DNA of 13,719 nucleotides. Source: Segatella copri. GTDB lineage: Bacteria; Bacteroidota; Bacteroidia; Bacteroidales; Bacteroidaceae. Location: assembly GCF_019127135.1 (NCBI RefSeq), contig NZ_JAHOEA010000072.1:1-13719 (forward strand). Direction: 5' to 3'. The notes beneath the pieces are model-generated. The model saw only the letters and a list, made by a program, of their open reading frames with translations, was not told the origin of the DNA and did not search any database. The translations under genes and the position numbers were made by a program. Below, piece by piece: positions 1 through 7,352 of the stretch; position 1 is the stretch's first letter; every line of letters starts with the position of its first letter.

Positions 1-8
1 GCTATGAT

Positions 9-53
9 GGTACCGATTCATGCGCTACAGTGGTACCGATTCGCCGATACTGT
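9..53. repeat. Two-unit 23-bp tandem repeat at window edge
   Basis: The core GGTACCGATTC occurs at 9-19 and again at 32-42, exactly 23 bp apart, with diverged sequence between. The array may continue to the left of the window. Its near-22-bp period recalls the arrays at 13017-13640, although the sequence differs. No coding content is convincing here. Confidence 0.55.
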
Positions 54-56
54 CAA

Positions 57-145
57 TTTACTTTCAAGGGGCAAAGATTATGCAAACGAGCACAATGAAA
101 GCTTGCTTTCAAATTACCGAGTGCAGCTTATCTTATACAAAGGTA
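57..145 (-). repeat. Promoter-leader repeat, copy 1
   Basis: Read on the minus strand, an exact TACCTTTG -7 box (145-138) is followed after 9 nt by AGCTGCACTCGG (128-117), then a near-palindrome centred on TGAAAGC-AA-GCTTTCA, then GTTTGCATAATCTTTGCCCC and a 20-nt tail ending GAAAGTAAAT. Copies with the same order lie at 6729-6891 (tandem) and 7476-7551. The tail after CTTTGCCCC is shared only with copy 2. Transcription would run left, out of the window. It is either a mobile palindromic element or a conserved 5'-UTR hairpin that carries its own promoter. Confidence 0.75.
138..145 (-). promoter_or_regulatory. Bacteroidetes -7 promoter box (leader copy 1)
   Basis: TACCTTTG on the minus strand is an exact match to TAnnTTTG. 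Its fixed position 9 nt before the AGCTGCAC leader start is the same as at 6884-6891. The target gene lies beyond the left edge. Confidence 0.55.
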
Positions 146-362
146 CAGGTCATGTGTGTCAAATGATGTCACAGGTTTCAACTATTTCTCAAAAATCTTT
201 GTATCACCTTGTACCAATAGTCCCAGGAGTAGCCTACGGAAGGATGATTAACTCTCATCACAATAATGGCTCTCGCCCAATATCATGATTCGCTTGCCGA
301 ATATCCCCCCGTTGGCATAATCCTTGCCAACGAAAGGCTGAAAGAAAATGTTGCTATTCATA
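146..362. other. No recognisable gene
   Basis: I see no supported gene here. A plus-strand reading near 287-330 gives AEYPPVGIILANER, which faintly recalls the PxGIIL stretch of DUF1016/PDDEXK nucleases. It is too short to call and runs opposite to the neighbouring remnants. The stretch is probably decayed DNA. Confidence 0.4.
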
Positions 363-696
363 CTATTTTTCCAATATCTTTCGTCCTTTTTCTGTTAGCA
401 TATACTTCTGCTTTGGGTGCTTTGGATTATCAGGATATTTCATGGAAACCAATCCTTCTTCCAATGCTGGTGTTAAGTATTTATACAAGAAATTCACCCT
501 ATCCTTCAACATTAAAAAAGACATAATTTCTCTAACAGAATACTCTCCATCCTTCAATATTCCGACAAGTTCCAATACTTGTTGGGTACTTGTTGGGTAC
601 TTGTTGGGTACTTGTTGGATTGCTATTTACCAACTGCAGATTAAACCCATTACGGTTATATCTAAAGATTACAGGCAAGAGTAAACTCTCCGCCAC
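363..696 (-). pseudogene. C-terminal winged-helix remnant (Fic or AlbA_2/HATPase_c_4 type)
   Basis: The minus-strand reading from 575 down to a stop at 363 ends with a small winged-helix segment. Its key stretches are REIMSFLMLKDRVNFLYKYL, then ALEEGLVSMKYPDNP and KQKYMLTEKGRK. This pattern (LxLKDRxxFxxxYLxPALxxGLVxxxxPDxPxxxxQKYxLTxKG) is typical of the C-terminus of Bacteroidetes Fic-family proteins and of AlbA_2 ATP-binding proteins. The ORF has no ATG; codon 575-573 is TTG. Upstream, a four-unit 11-bp repeat (576-619) puts the open frame at 620-696 out of register, so that frame stops at 532-534. The catalytic part of the gene is missing. It is either a pseudogene or a contingency locus that is currently off. 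Confidence 0.6.
576..619. repeat. 11-bp tandem repeat, four units
   Basis: TACTTGTTGGG is repeated at 576-586, 587-597, 598-608 and, with one final change, 609-619. The unit is not a multiple of three, so each gain or loss of a unit shifts the reading frame of the minus-strand gene. On that strand three units encode an 11-residue cycle (QQVPNKYPTST), resembling the low-complexity linkers found before this winged-helix domain. Confidence 0.9.
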
Positions 697-880
697 CTAT
701 GATTTGCTCTACATTAACCCAAAACCGCACGGGAAAAGATAATCCATGTTACACCCAAATCAGACTTCAAAAAATCCTGATATTGGAAATCAAGGAGTTA
801 CATAGAGAGTGACTGCAATGTGGGTTTATAGCCGCTCACTAAATCCTCTTCCATACTCAGGTTCGATTCCTTTCGTAAGA
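697..880. other. Decayed spacer with a DUF1016-like scrap
   Basis: No complete gene is present. On the minus strand a 21-codon reading (891-826) starts at an ATG inside the last codons of the lipoprotein gene and contains EPEYGRGFSERL. That resembles the xEFGRGFSxxNL motif in the N-terminal domain of DUF1016 (YhcG-type) proteins, and it then hits TAA. GGTTCGATTCC at 861-871 resembles a tRNA T-arm, but no tRNA fold surrounds it. No terminator hairpin is evident for the operon ending at 881. Confidence 0.35.
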
Positions 881-1648
881 CTATCCGCCATACACAATTT
901 TTTGAATATAAAGTCGTAGCGTAGACCAAGCCCCAAAAGCCTCTACAGGAATTTGTACTCCACCACAAGTGGCTGTCTCCCCTTTCTTTATTATTTTACC
1001 ATTAGGAGCTATAGTTAATTTATACAGGAAATCTTCATGCTCTCTATCAATATATAAATCTGGGTATATTTCAGGTTCTCCAGTATAATCTTGCCAATTA
1101 TCAGGCAATATACCTGTAAACATAGCAGTAAGAGTTACATCTAGATTTCCATCTTCATCTACCTTGCAAGAACCACCCAGATCATAATAAGCGTCATTCT
1201 TGTTCAAAAAGATAATATTAGGATAATCTTTACCCAAAACTATATACTTGTCTTCATATACCATAAACTCTGTAGGAACAGAACCTAAAATAAAATCGCC
1301 ATCTTTTGATAGTTGAACATCAAGTTGATTAAAATCACCTTCTTGCTGTTCAAAAGAGACACTAAGTCCATCGTCTTCGATAACATTAGGAGTTAGTGTT
1401 TTCAGCGTTTTTTTGCCTAATTGAATCGTAAATACATTTTCACCTAAAGTATCAACAACAATAGTTTGTTTATCTATGTCTCCATAAACTACATAGTGCT
1501 TCTTGCCAGTATCGTCATTAGACTGACTAAGAATCACCTTACCTTCATTCTGATACTGCTCTACTCGGTCTTTTACCATCTGTGGGTAATTCGTAGCACA
1601 TGAGCAAAATGTGAAAAGAACGAGACCTATTAATAAAAGTTTTTTCAT
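881..1648 (-). CDS. Predicted lipoprotein, last gene of envelope operon
   Basis: The product is 255 residues with a lipoprotein signal, MKKLLLIGLVLFTFCSC. Cys18 is the likely lipidated residue, since FCSC fits the loose Bacteroidetes lipobox. The mature part is rich in beta-strand patterns and acidic residues and ends in an aromatic stretch, LRLYIQKIVYGG. I do not recognise a family. It starts 7 nt after the stop of the small secreted gene, so it is the sixth and last gene of the run. Its stop overlaps the start of a 21-codon scrap of another gene, so the native C-terminus may have been altered by a rearrangement. It probably sits in the periplasm or outer membrane with the other operon products. 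Confidence 0.85.
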   Translation of the reverse strand: MKKLLLIGLVLFTFCSCATNYPQMVKDRVEQYQNEGKVILSQSNDDTGKKHYVVYGDIDKQTIVVDTLGENVFTIQLGKKTLKTLTPNVIEDDGLSVSFEQQEGDFNQLDVQLSKDGDFILGSVPTEFMVYEDKYIVLGKDYPNIIFLNKNDAYYDLGGSCKVDEDGNLDVTLTAMFTGILPDNWQDYTGEPEIYPDLYIDREHEDFLYKLTIAPNGKIIKKGETATCGGVQIPVEAFGAWSTLRLYIQKIVYGG

Positions 1649-1655
1649 AAGACTA

Positions 1656-2123
1656 TTATTTATTATTATTCAACTTTGAAGCAAAGATAAAGACTTGTTT
1701 ACCATCACTCCGTACAAAATTCGTCAACAACTCCATTGCCTTCACATAGCCAACAGAATTTTCATGAATGAGTTCAAGAATCTCCACATCAGAAGTCCCA
1801 TCCGATTTTTCCGTAGTATGGATTATCATTTCCTGCGTTATATTGGAACCATTCAAGTACCGAGAGGCTTGTGCCATAGCTTTCACAGAAGCAACACGAC
1901 TGATTATGCTCTCATTTTTTTTGTATTTTTCCCCATCGAGAGCCAAAACAGAAATCAAATAGGCATTGTCATAGTCATTCACAGCACGCACGCCCTCAAA
2001 AGGGGCATTGTTATACATACGGACAAGAAAGTTGGTAAACGCCACCTTGTCACTAGAGAAGCCTTGAGCACAAACTGCTAAAGGTAATACAACTTGTAAG
2101 AGACAGAACAAATACTTTTTCAT
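1656..2123 (-). CDS. Small secreted protein of unknown function
   Basis: The product is 155 residues with a clear Sec signal peptide, MKKYLFCLLQVVLPLAVCAQ, and predicted cleavage after about residue 20. The mature part is mainly helical. It contains KKNESIISRVASVKAMAQAS, a helix followed by a strand region (TQEMIIHTT) and then YVKAMELLTNFVRSDGKQVF, an order that loosely recalls the small alpha/beta repeats of FlgT/LPP20-like domains; that likeness is weak. Its ATG overlaps the stop of the membrane gene by 4 bp (2120-2123), which suggests translational coupling. No named family is recognised. Confidence 0.85.
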   Translation of the reverse strand: MKKYLFCLLQVVLPLAVCAQGFSSDKVAFTNFLVRMYNNAPFEGVRAVNDYDNAYLISVLALDGEKYKKNESIISRVASVKAMAQASRYLNGSNITQEMIIHTTEKSDGTSDVEILELIHENSVGYVKAMELLTNFVRSDGKQVFIFASKLNNNK

Positions 2124-3001
2124 TTTTCTATTCGTTTTAAATATTCATAATCATACCAAACTAACTCATGGATTTTTGCTATCCTATTTAAAATTGCAGG
2201 TAACAACCCCAGCCATAACAACGCTATCAAACATTTAAATAAAAAAATCACATAAGATGCATTAACAACATCACCTAACATAAAAAAGCTAATTAAACTT
2301 TTATATGGCATACATAAGAATGCCAATATTGGAACAAACATAGATTCTAAAAATGCAACTTGTCCCTCCATAACTGAAATATCTTTATTTTTATAGGTCT
2401 GTAGGACATAATAATAAGCATTATAATATACATCAAGAATAGTTCTCTCCTTCTGTCCTCCTTCAAAAATTGGCACAGCTAGCATTAAAACAACTGAAAA
2501 AATTAAGAATAATATTCCTATTATATATATACAATCAAAATTTAAAATAGAAAAATCTGATACCAACTGTAAGATTGAACAGCAGACAAATATGGACCAA
2601 ACAAACCAAAAGGGTCCGCGCAAATATGCATCTATAGTATTTTGCAAACCACTTGTTGCTGTTGTTGTATTCATACTTCCACATAATAGTTTCAAATAAA
2701 AAGGATCAGGTGTTTCTCGCATCACCTTAATTAACTCTCTCTTTATATATGCAGTGTTATTACGAAAACCACCCCAAATCATTGTAGTCAAAAGATGATT
2801 AAATATACCAACAATATAAGAAACAACAGTACCTATCGTAAAAAGAATAGTACGATCAAGTTCTTGTTCTTTATTAATCAAAACACTTAAAGGATATGAA
2901 TCAGCAGCAAATAATACCTGGAGGAACAAAAGCAATGTTCCTCCAGGTATTACCATAGATAACACATCATAAATAGATAAATTTCCTATAATCCTATCCA
3001 T
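2120..3001 (-). CDS. Multi-pass inner-membrane protein of unknown function
   Basis: The product is 293 residues with about six hydrophobic segments, at roughly 10-33, 52-76, 130-148, 155-178, 219-241 and 247-271. The N-terminal IYDVLSMVIPGGTLLLF has a PGG in the first membrane segment, a feature of several uncharacterised membrane proteins. A loop at about 80-125 and a helix at 185-215 (YYNAYYYVLQTYKNKD) face one side. It starts 2 nt after the stop of the FlgT_N-like gene and overlaps the next gene by 4 bp, so it is the only integral membrane member of an otherwise exported set. A scaffold or channel role is possible but unsupported. No catalytic motif is seen. Confidence 0.85.
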   Translation of the reverse strand: MDRIIGNLSIYDVLSMVIPGGTLLLFLQVLFAADSYPLSVLINKEQELDRTILFTIGTVVSYIVGIFNHLLTTMIWGGFRNNTAYIKRELIKVMRETPDPFYLKLLCGSMNTTTATSGLQNTIDAYLRGPFWFVWSIFVCCSILQLVSDFSILNFDCIYIIGILFLIFSVVLMLAVPIFEGGQKERTILDVYYNAYYYVLQTYKNKDISVMEGQVAFLESMFVPILAFLCMPYKSLISFFMLGDVVNASYVIFLFKCLIALLWLGLLPAILNRIAKIHELVWYDYEYLKRIEK

Positions 3002-3003
3002 AA

Positions 3004-4482
3004 TTAATATTTATCTTGTAAATCAAAATTGGAATAATTAGAAATTTTGTTTGCAGGAATCAAGAATTTCAACGTCAATTCAGGAGTACCCTCTAACTTG
3101 AATAACGAGTATAGTAATGTACCATTCTCATCATGTGCATAAGCCCCTCCAAAATCATCGCCTGCATTTCTATCATTATAAGTAAAAATACAATTTAAAT
3201 TATCCTCCATTTTAAGAAACGGAGCAAATAGTCCATGCCCTTTTAATATATAGTATGTAGGACCAACTCCATGAGCCTCTAAAGCTAAAAAGTCTATATA
3301 TTTAGAATACTCTATATCACTTATGTATCCAAACTTTTCGTCATAGCCATCAAAATAGGACTTATTCCCCAAATTATCAACTACAACAAAATTAGTAAAA
3401 TAAGAATAAAACAGATGTCCTAATTTTCTTGTCCAATCATTTATCCATTGTGAGGAATTTCTAAAATACATTTTATTACACAACATAAATTTTAATGCAG
3501 AATATCCTAAATTCATACGAGAATACATATTCTGTTCATCTTGAGATAAAGATATTGCCCTCAACGTATTCACGATGAAGTTTACCAAAGAAATTGTATT
3601 ATCGGTACGTTCGTACACCACATGCATCGTAACGAGATAAGAATCAGAATTTTGCCATGACTCCAACTGATTTAAGGTCTTAACTTTATCACGTTGAATT
3701 ACAGCTGGGGTTCCTTTTGCATATCGGTAGAATCTTTCGATATAATACTCATTTACCATAAAATTATTATTTGGCAAAGATGGGTCCTCCAAAATTAACT
3801 TACGTGTAAAAGAAGTAGGTAACATTAATTTAACTTGTTCTAACAAATTTTTTAATGCAACTTGCTCGTTTTGGCGATAAAACTTCTGTATTTTCATATT
3901 CATTCCAAATGTAGAGCCAGCGAACTCTACTGAAGCACCTTTAGACTTAGCATAACTCACCAATTTTGAAATACTTACAGTAGCCTGCAAAGTAACCATT
4001 GTTTTACCTGCCATATTAAGACATTCGAGTTCCTTATATTCCTTAATATTACCAGACGAAATTGTCACTATTTCATCTTTTGTTATCTCTTCATTCAACA
4101 AGGAAGTATTTGCAGAAACAAATGCACCATAAACTTGCTCTATAGCACTACGCAAAGCTATTTTAGTTGCGTCTTCCTTATTTCTACCATCACCTGAAAC
4201 TACGAGAGTAACATCATCTTCTGCTTTAGATGCCTGTAAAGGCTCTTTGTTTTCAATATTAGTTTTTACAAGACTTTGCTGACCAGCTGTAGGTATAGTA
4301 CTTTGAAATTGAGCAGGCACAAATATCCGTGGAGTCGATTTTTTTTTATTTTTATTTTTCTTTGACTCTGCCATTACATTTAAGGCACCACTTATTAGTG
4401 ACCCTAAAAAGCCTTGGCACATACCTTTTGAAGACAACATAGTTATCAACAGACTAATTACTAAAAATCTTTTCATATCCAT
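3004..4482 (-). CDS. Secreted protein with FlgT_N/LPP20-like domain
   Basis: The product is 492 residues. A signal peptide (about residues 1-23, ending GMCQ) is followed by a Lys/Asn-rich linker near 39-50. Residues about 90-180 carry the hallmark pattern of the FlgT N-terminal domain and related LPP20-like folds: VVSGDGRNKEDATKIALRSA, then QVYGAFVSANTSLLN, SSGNIKEYKE and TMVTLQATVSISKL. In Vibrio FlgT this fold belongs to the periplasmic H-ring of the flagellar motor. Relatives elsewhere occur in envelope proteins without flagella. The rest, about 185-492, is unrecognised. Start: ATG at 4482 or ATG at 4476 (MKRFLV); both keep the signal peptide. It lies 28 nt after the preceding gene and 2 nt before the membrane gene. 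Confidence 0.88.
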   Translation of the reverse strand: MDMKRFLVISLLITMLSSKGMCQGFLGSLISGALNVMAESKKNKNKKKSTPRIFVPAQFQSTIPTAGQQSLVKTNIENKEPLQASKAEDDVTLVVSGDGRNKEDATKIALRSAIEQVYGAFVSANTSLLNEEITKDEIVTISSGNIKEYKELECLNMAGKTMVTLQATVSISKLVSYAKSKGASVEFAGSTFGMNMKIQKFYRQNEQVALKNLLEQVKLMLPTSFTRKLILEDPSLPNNNFMVNEYYIERFYRYAKGTPAVIQRDKVKTLNQLESWQNSDSYLVTMHVVYERTDNTISLVNFIVNTLRAISLSQDEQNMYSRMNLGYSALKFMLCNKMYFRNSSQWINDWTRKLGHLFYSYFTNFVVVDNLGNKSYFDGYDEKFGYISDIEYSKYIDFLALEAHGVGPTYYILKGHGLFAPFLKMEDNLNCIFTYNDRNAGDDFGGAYAHDENGTLLYSLFKLEGTPELTLKFLIPANKISNYSNFDLQDKY

Positions 4483-4510
4483 AACGTTATAAGTAAGAAA
4501 GTATTAATAT

Positions 4511-5458
4511 TTACCACCATCCTCGAATAATGGTTTTAGCAATACTCTTTGGCTGATTGTTAGCCCAAGCCATGCCTACATCACGACAAGCCTTAACTAT
4601 ACTTTTTTTATATGTCTGGCTATCTTCATATTGCTTGCTTTGAAAGTTCCACTCACGCAATTCGTCTGCATTCAACTTGGAAGCTACTTCCTTACGTAAC
4701 TTTTCCACATCTTGGTAACAAGAACTATACGGAGAAATGACATTAAGATATTGGGCGACCTCATTGGCACCATATGCATCTTGACTTTTCATCCAAGCAT
4801 TGCGAGCCTTATTCAACTGCTGCAATCCATAAGCATCTATTTTCTGCTGATAGAAACTTGTAGCAGCCACTTGGCATTTGTCGTAACAATCGGCACAAAC
4901 ATTAGGTACTGCCATCATACGAGAGATTGCCTCATCATAATTACCAACAGAAGCCATCGTACGGGCCTTACTTATCTCTTCCGCGCAATGATTCGTATAA
5001 AAATCAACAATCTTGCCCTTTGCCGTATCCAACATTTCGGAAAAATCTTTCTGATTAGGATTCAATTTGCTAAACGCACTAATCAAAGCTTTGTTTTCAT
5101 TCGTTCCAATTCCTTGTAAAGACACAGTACAAGACGCATAGAGTTTGTTCTCAACAATATCACCCACAAAGAATGTAACTTCCATTTTTTCGGACACTCT
5201 TGCAGGAGTCGAAGGAACGATATCCTTGCTCGTAATATCCACTTTGGCAGTCAACACAAACCGCTCTACATAGCCATTATCACCATAGCCATTGCCTACA
5301 AGCATTCGCTGCATACGTGTCACCAAGTTTTTGCTTGCCTCTACAGAAATCACACCATCGGGCATCATTGCTTGTATGGAGATTCGCCCCTCATCAGATG
5401 TCTGAGCAAATGTAGCCATCGACATCATCAACACAAATAAAATGACTAACCTTCTCAT
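4511..5458 (-). CDS. Secreted protein with Cys cluster, unknown function
   Basis: The product is 315 residues from the ATG at 5458, chosen because MRRLVILFVLMMSMATFAQ is then a clean signal peptide; an upstream ATG at 5494 would overlap the DUF6175 gene and spoil it. The N-terminal half (about residues 20-120) is strand-rich. The second half is helical and TPR-like (SKARTMASVGNYDEAISRMM). It contains three close cysteines, VCADCYDKC, at about 188, 191 and 195, suited to a disulfide or metal site in the periplasm. The gene starts 4 nt after the DUF6175 stop. I recall such proteins beside DUF6175 genes in Bacteroidetes but know no function. Confidence 0.88.
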   Translation of the reverse strand: MRRLVILFVLMMSMATFAQTSDEGRISIQAMMPDGVISVEASKNLVTRMQRMLVGNGYGDNGYVERFVLTAKVDITSKDIVPSTPARVSEKMEVTFFVGDIVENKLYASCTVSLQGIGTNENKALISAFSKLNPNQKDFSEMLDTAKGKIVDFYTNHCAEEISKARTMASVGNYDEAISRMMAVPNVCADCYDKCQVAATSFYQQKIDAYGLQQLNKARNAWMKSQDAYGANEVAQYLNVISPYSSCYQDVEKLRKEVASKLNADELREWNFQSKQYEDSQTYKKSIVKACRDVGMAWANNQPKSIAKTIIRGWW

Positions 5459-5462
5459 CTTG

Positions 5463-6413
5463 TTATTTCTCACCAAGTACGACAATAGCTTCACCCAAAC
5501 CTCTCACCATCACCTTAGAAGTAATATTGAAAGGAGGCTGTTGCAAATATTTTCTCAACTTTGTAGCAAACGCCCTGGCATCCATAGCCCTGCCTTTATC
5601 ATCAAGCAATGGGATACGCACCTGTTCAAACTGGGCAAGCGACTCTGTTCCGTCACTCAGATTGAATGTTCCATTCACACAGTTCTTCTGCAGCCAATCC
5701 TGTATGCAGTCAGTCAATTCCTCACCATTATATTCCTCCTCTAAATCTTTGTCCCAACTATCCCAACACCTTATGGTAAGACTGATTTCCCTACCACGTT
5801 TACTTTGGTCGGCAAACCAATCATCCATTTGGCTATCAAAAGGCTTAATATTTTCCTTTACCGCTTTAGCTAATAAGACAGGTATCATCTCTGAAGAAGG
5901 TTTGGTGATGCCAGTAGATGTAGCTATACGCTTATTGGTATAGGCATCGAAGGCTTCAAGTGTAAAAGACGCCGAATTACCATTTCCTGTACGATTCACC
6001 TGCCACCATAGCTGAATGATAACGTCAGACTTTACTCTACGCTTCAGTTGGTCAAGAGGAGATTCTACAAGCGAAGCTCCACTCTTTTTACTAGTCGTTA
6101 CATTATCTTCAGCGGTTTTCATACTGATGCTTTTGATTTCTTGCTCGGCATCTTTTAGGCTATACCCCTGATCAGTAAGCACTTGACCAACCTTGCTGAT
6201 AACCTGTCCCAATTCCGTATCCTCAAGAAAAGCCTGCTGGTAGTTTGCAACCTTTACCACATTCCCTTGATCGGAAAAATTAGTCATAAAGTATCGCTGA
6301 TTACACCAATTGTCACTTGGCAAAATCATAATCGTTGGTTTCTTGGCTATCTGTGCAAAGCAAAACATGTTACACAACCAAAAAGCTAATACAAAAGAAA
6401 TAAGCTTTCTCAT
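5463..6413 (-). CDS. DUF6175 family secreted protein
   Basis: The product is 316 residues from the ATG at 6413. A longer frame to 6545 overlaps the upstream ORF and puts 44 residues before the signal peptide, so the internal start is preferred. The signal peptide is MRKLISFVLAFWLCNMFCFA. The mature start, KKPTIMILPSDNWCNQRYF, and the later SKKSGASLVESPLDQLKRR and DVIIQLWWQVNR match what I remember of DUF6175, an uncharacterised Bacteroidetes family. The overall plan (strand, helix, ALEAFDAYTNKRIATSTG-type strands) resembles CsgG/LpoB-like periplasmic domains, but that is only an analogy. It is the first complete gene of the operon, 28 nt after the 95-codon ORF. Confidence 0.88.
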   Translation of the reverse strand: MRKLISFVLAFWLCNMFCFAQIAKKPTIMILPSDNWCNQRYFMTNFSDQGNVVKVANYQQAFLEDTELGQVISKVGQVLTDQGYSLKDAEQEIKSISMKTAEDNVTTSKKSGASLVESPLDQLKRRVKSDVIIQLWWQVNRTGNGNSASFTLEAFDAYTNKRIATSTGITKPSSEMIPVLLAKAVKENIKPFDSQMDDWFADQSKRGREISLTIRCWDSWDKDLEEEYNGEELTDCIQDWLQKNCVNGTFNLSDGTESLAQFEQVRIPLLDDKGRAMDARAFATKLRKYLQQPPFNITSKVMVRGLGEAIVVLGEK

Positions 6414-6441
6414 AACTAATACTGATTTAGTTTGTTGTTTT

Positions 6442-6729
6442 TTAGTCCAACTTCTTAAATTCAAAATCATTCGGATTGCAGCATGCTTTCTTATAATCGA
6501 AAGCATAGATGCGCATGTAGGCTTCTTGCACCTCCTTGGCTCCATTATAAAAAGGGGTGACGGTGTGCTGCATGGTTGTTACTGTCACTACCATATCGGA
6601 AGTGAGAACTGTACCGTTAGAGCGTTTAAGGCGCTTAGGCTTGACTTGAAATACCTTGCTCATAAGCATTCTGTCTTTAAGTTCATTATATATAACTGCT
6701 CCTGCTTTTCTGCCGAAACAGCAAATCAT
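6442..6729 (-). pseudogene. 95-codon ORF, probable 3' remnant of the operon's first gene
   Basis: The reading frame has no signal peptide, unlike every gene after it. It begins exactly at a leader-repeat boundary: copies 1 and 2 share sequence up to GAAAGTAAAT, and the ATG at 6729 uses the last two repeat bases. An in-frame TAA lies just before it. The protein has a mixed helix/strand body (IYNELKDRMLMSKVFQV, then SDMVVTVTTMQH) and ends EFKKLD. This looks like the C-terminal end of a longer exported protein whose 5' part was replaced by the repeat. It may still be translated as a short protein from the TAACTTTG promoter. No family is recognised. Confidence 0.55.
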
Positions 6730-6891
6730 TTACTTTCAAGGGGCAAAGATTATGCAAACGAGCGCAATGAAAGATTGCTTTCAAATTGCCGAGTGCAGCT
6801 AATCTTCTGCAAAGATTATGCAAACCGAAAGCAGAATCATCAAGCTTGCTTGAATGTTATGCTGAGGTGCAGCTAATCTTCTGCAAAGTTA
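6729..6891 (-). repeat. Promoter-leader repeat, copy 2 (two tandem units)
   Basis: On the minus strand TAACTTTG (6891-6884) is followed after 9 nt by AGCTGCAC (6874-6867) and a diverged hairpin with CAAGCAAGCTTG, then TTTGCATAATCTTTG. A second unit follows: AGCTGCACTCGG (6800-6789), the GAAAGC/CTTTC palindrome, CGCTCGTTTGCATAATCTTTG and the tail GAAAGTAAAT. The unit length is about 75 bp. The left and right halves of each unit are imperfectly complementary (GCACTCGGCAAT against ATTGCGCTCG), so the RNA would fold into a long hairpin. The tandem pair would form the 5' UTR of the 95-codon ORF and perhaps of the whole operon. Confidence 0.75.
6884..6891 (-). promoter_or_regulatory. -7 promoter box for the envelope operon
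   Basis: TAACTTTG is an exact TAnnTTTG match on the minus strand. A CTTG sits 20 bp upstream as a weak -33 and a TTTG 16 bp upstream. The start of transcription would fall near 6877, placing both leader units in the transcript ahead of the minus-strand genes. Confidence 0.5.
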
Positions 6892-6934
6892 GGAAAATTC
6901 TGCGAACCAAACAAGTCCATAATGGTTCATAAAT

Positions 6935-7199
6935 GAAAAAAGATGGTGCGAACCCCTACTTTCTTCACTTTCTTGTAAGTTAGGCTCTGGTAAAACCCGT
7001 AGAAAAGAAAATGTGAAAGAGGAATCCACACCATATGACGGTGTAGACTCGCTCAAACAAATTCTCGTTCTTTCTACGTTTCAATTTACCAGATTTCAAC
7101 CTACAGAACTGAATAGTTTGCTCGTGTCCACAAGATAATCTTGTTTCTCTGCATCATAGCGACTTCAAGCGAGGACTTTACCCCGCCCTGTCACTAATC
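6935..7199 (-). ncRNA. Structured non-coding RNA candidate, ~265 nt
   Basis: No ORF is credible here, but the minus strand has a textbook Bacteroidetes promoter just upstream and strong pairing. The 5' domain is a stem AGUGAC/GUCGCU (7190-7195 with 7159-7164) around GCGGGG/CCUCGC (7181-7186 with 7169-7174). The main body is a rod from 7108 to 6970. Its arms are UUCUGUAGGUUG/UAACUUACAAGAA, UCUGGUAAA/UUUACCAGA (7085-7093 with 6986-6994) and CGUAGAAA/UUUCUACG (7071-7078 with 6998-7005). An 11-bp apical stem (7040-7050 with 7022-7032) closes it. A run of six U (6941-6936) marks the likely 3' end, though no GC hairpin directly precedes it. A long rod with internal bulges is 6S-RNA-like. The Bacteroidales-1 motif is another possibility. 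I cannot assign it firmly; it is not RNase P or tmRNA by sequence. Confidence 0.65.
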
Positions 7200-7205
7200 C
7201 AATGG

Positions 7206-7237
7206 CAAATTTAGTAAAAATCTGATGAACCACCAAA
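7206..7237 (-). promoter_or_regulatory. Consensus -33/-7 promoter of the structured RNA
   Basis: On the minus strand TTTG at 7237-7234 and TAAATTTG at 7213-7206 are separated by 20 bp, a full match to the Bacteroidetes primary-sigma consensus. It predicts a start near 7199. Confidence 0.75.
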
Positions 7238-7352
7238 CTTTTAACAAGAAATCTTATGGATTCCTCTTATATTTCACTTTTCAGGGACTCCTAACCCTTC
7301 TTCTTTCTGCATTCATACCTTATTATATATAGAGTTATTGTAATTTCTGCCG

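Noticed and set aside
266..526. 86-codon plus-strand ORF with PVGIIL
   Set aside because: The match to PDDEXK/DUF1016 proteins is a handful of residues and the rest is antisense to the winged-helix remnant.
855..895. tRNA-like GGTTCGATTCC
   Set aside because: No acceptor, D or anticodon stems can be built around it.
6442..6545. N-terminal extension of the DUF6175 gene to 6545
   Set aside because: It overlaps the 95-codon ORF and would bury a clear signal peptide 44 residues inside the protein.
6945..7199. RNase P RNA or tmRNA
   Set aside because: The P-RNA core signatures and a tmRNA tag peptide are absent, and the promoter strand gives a rod structure instead.
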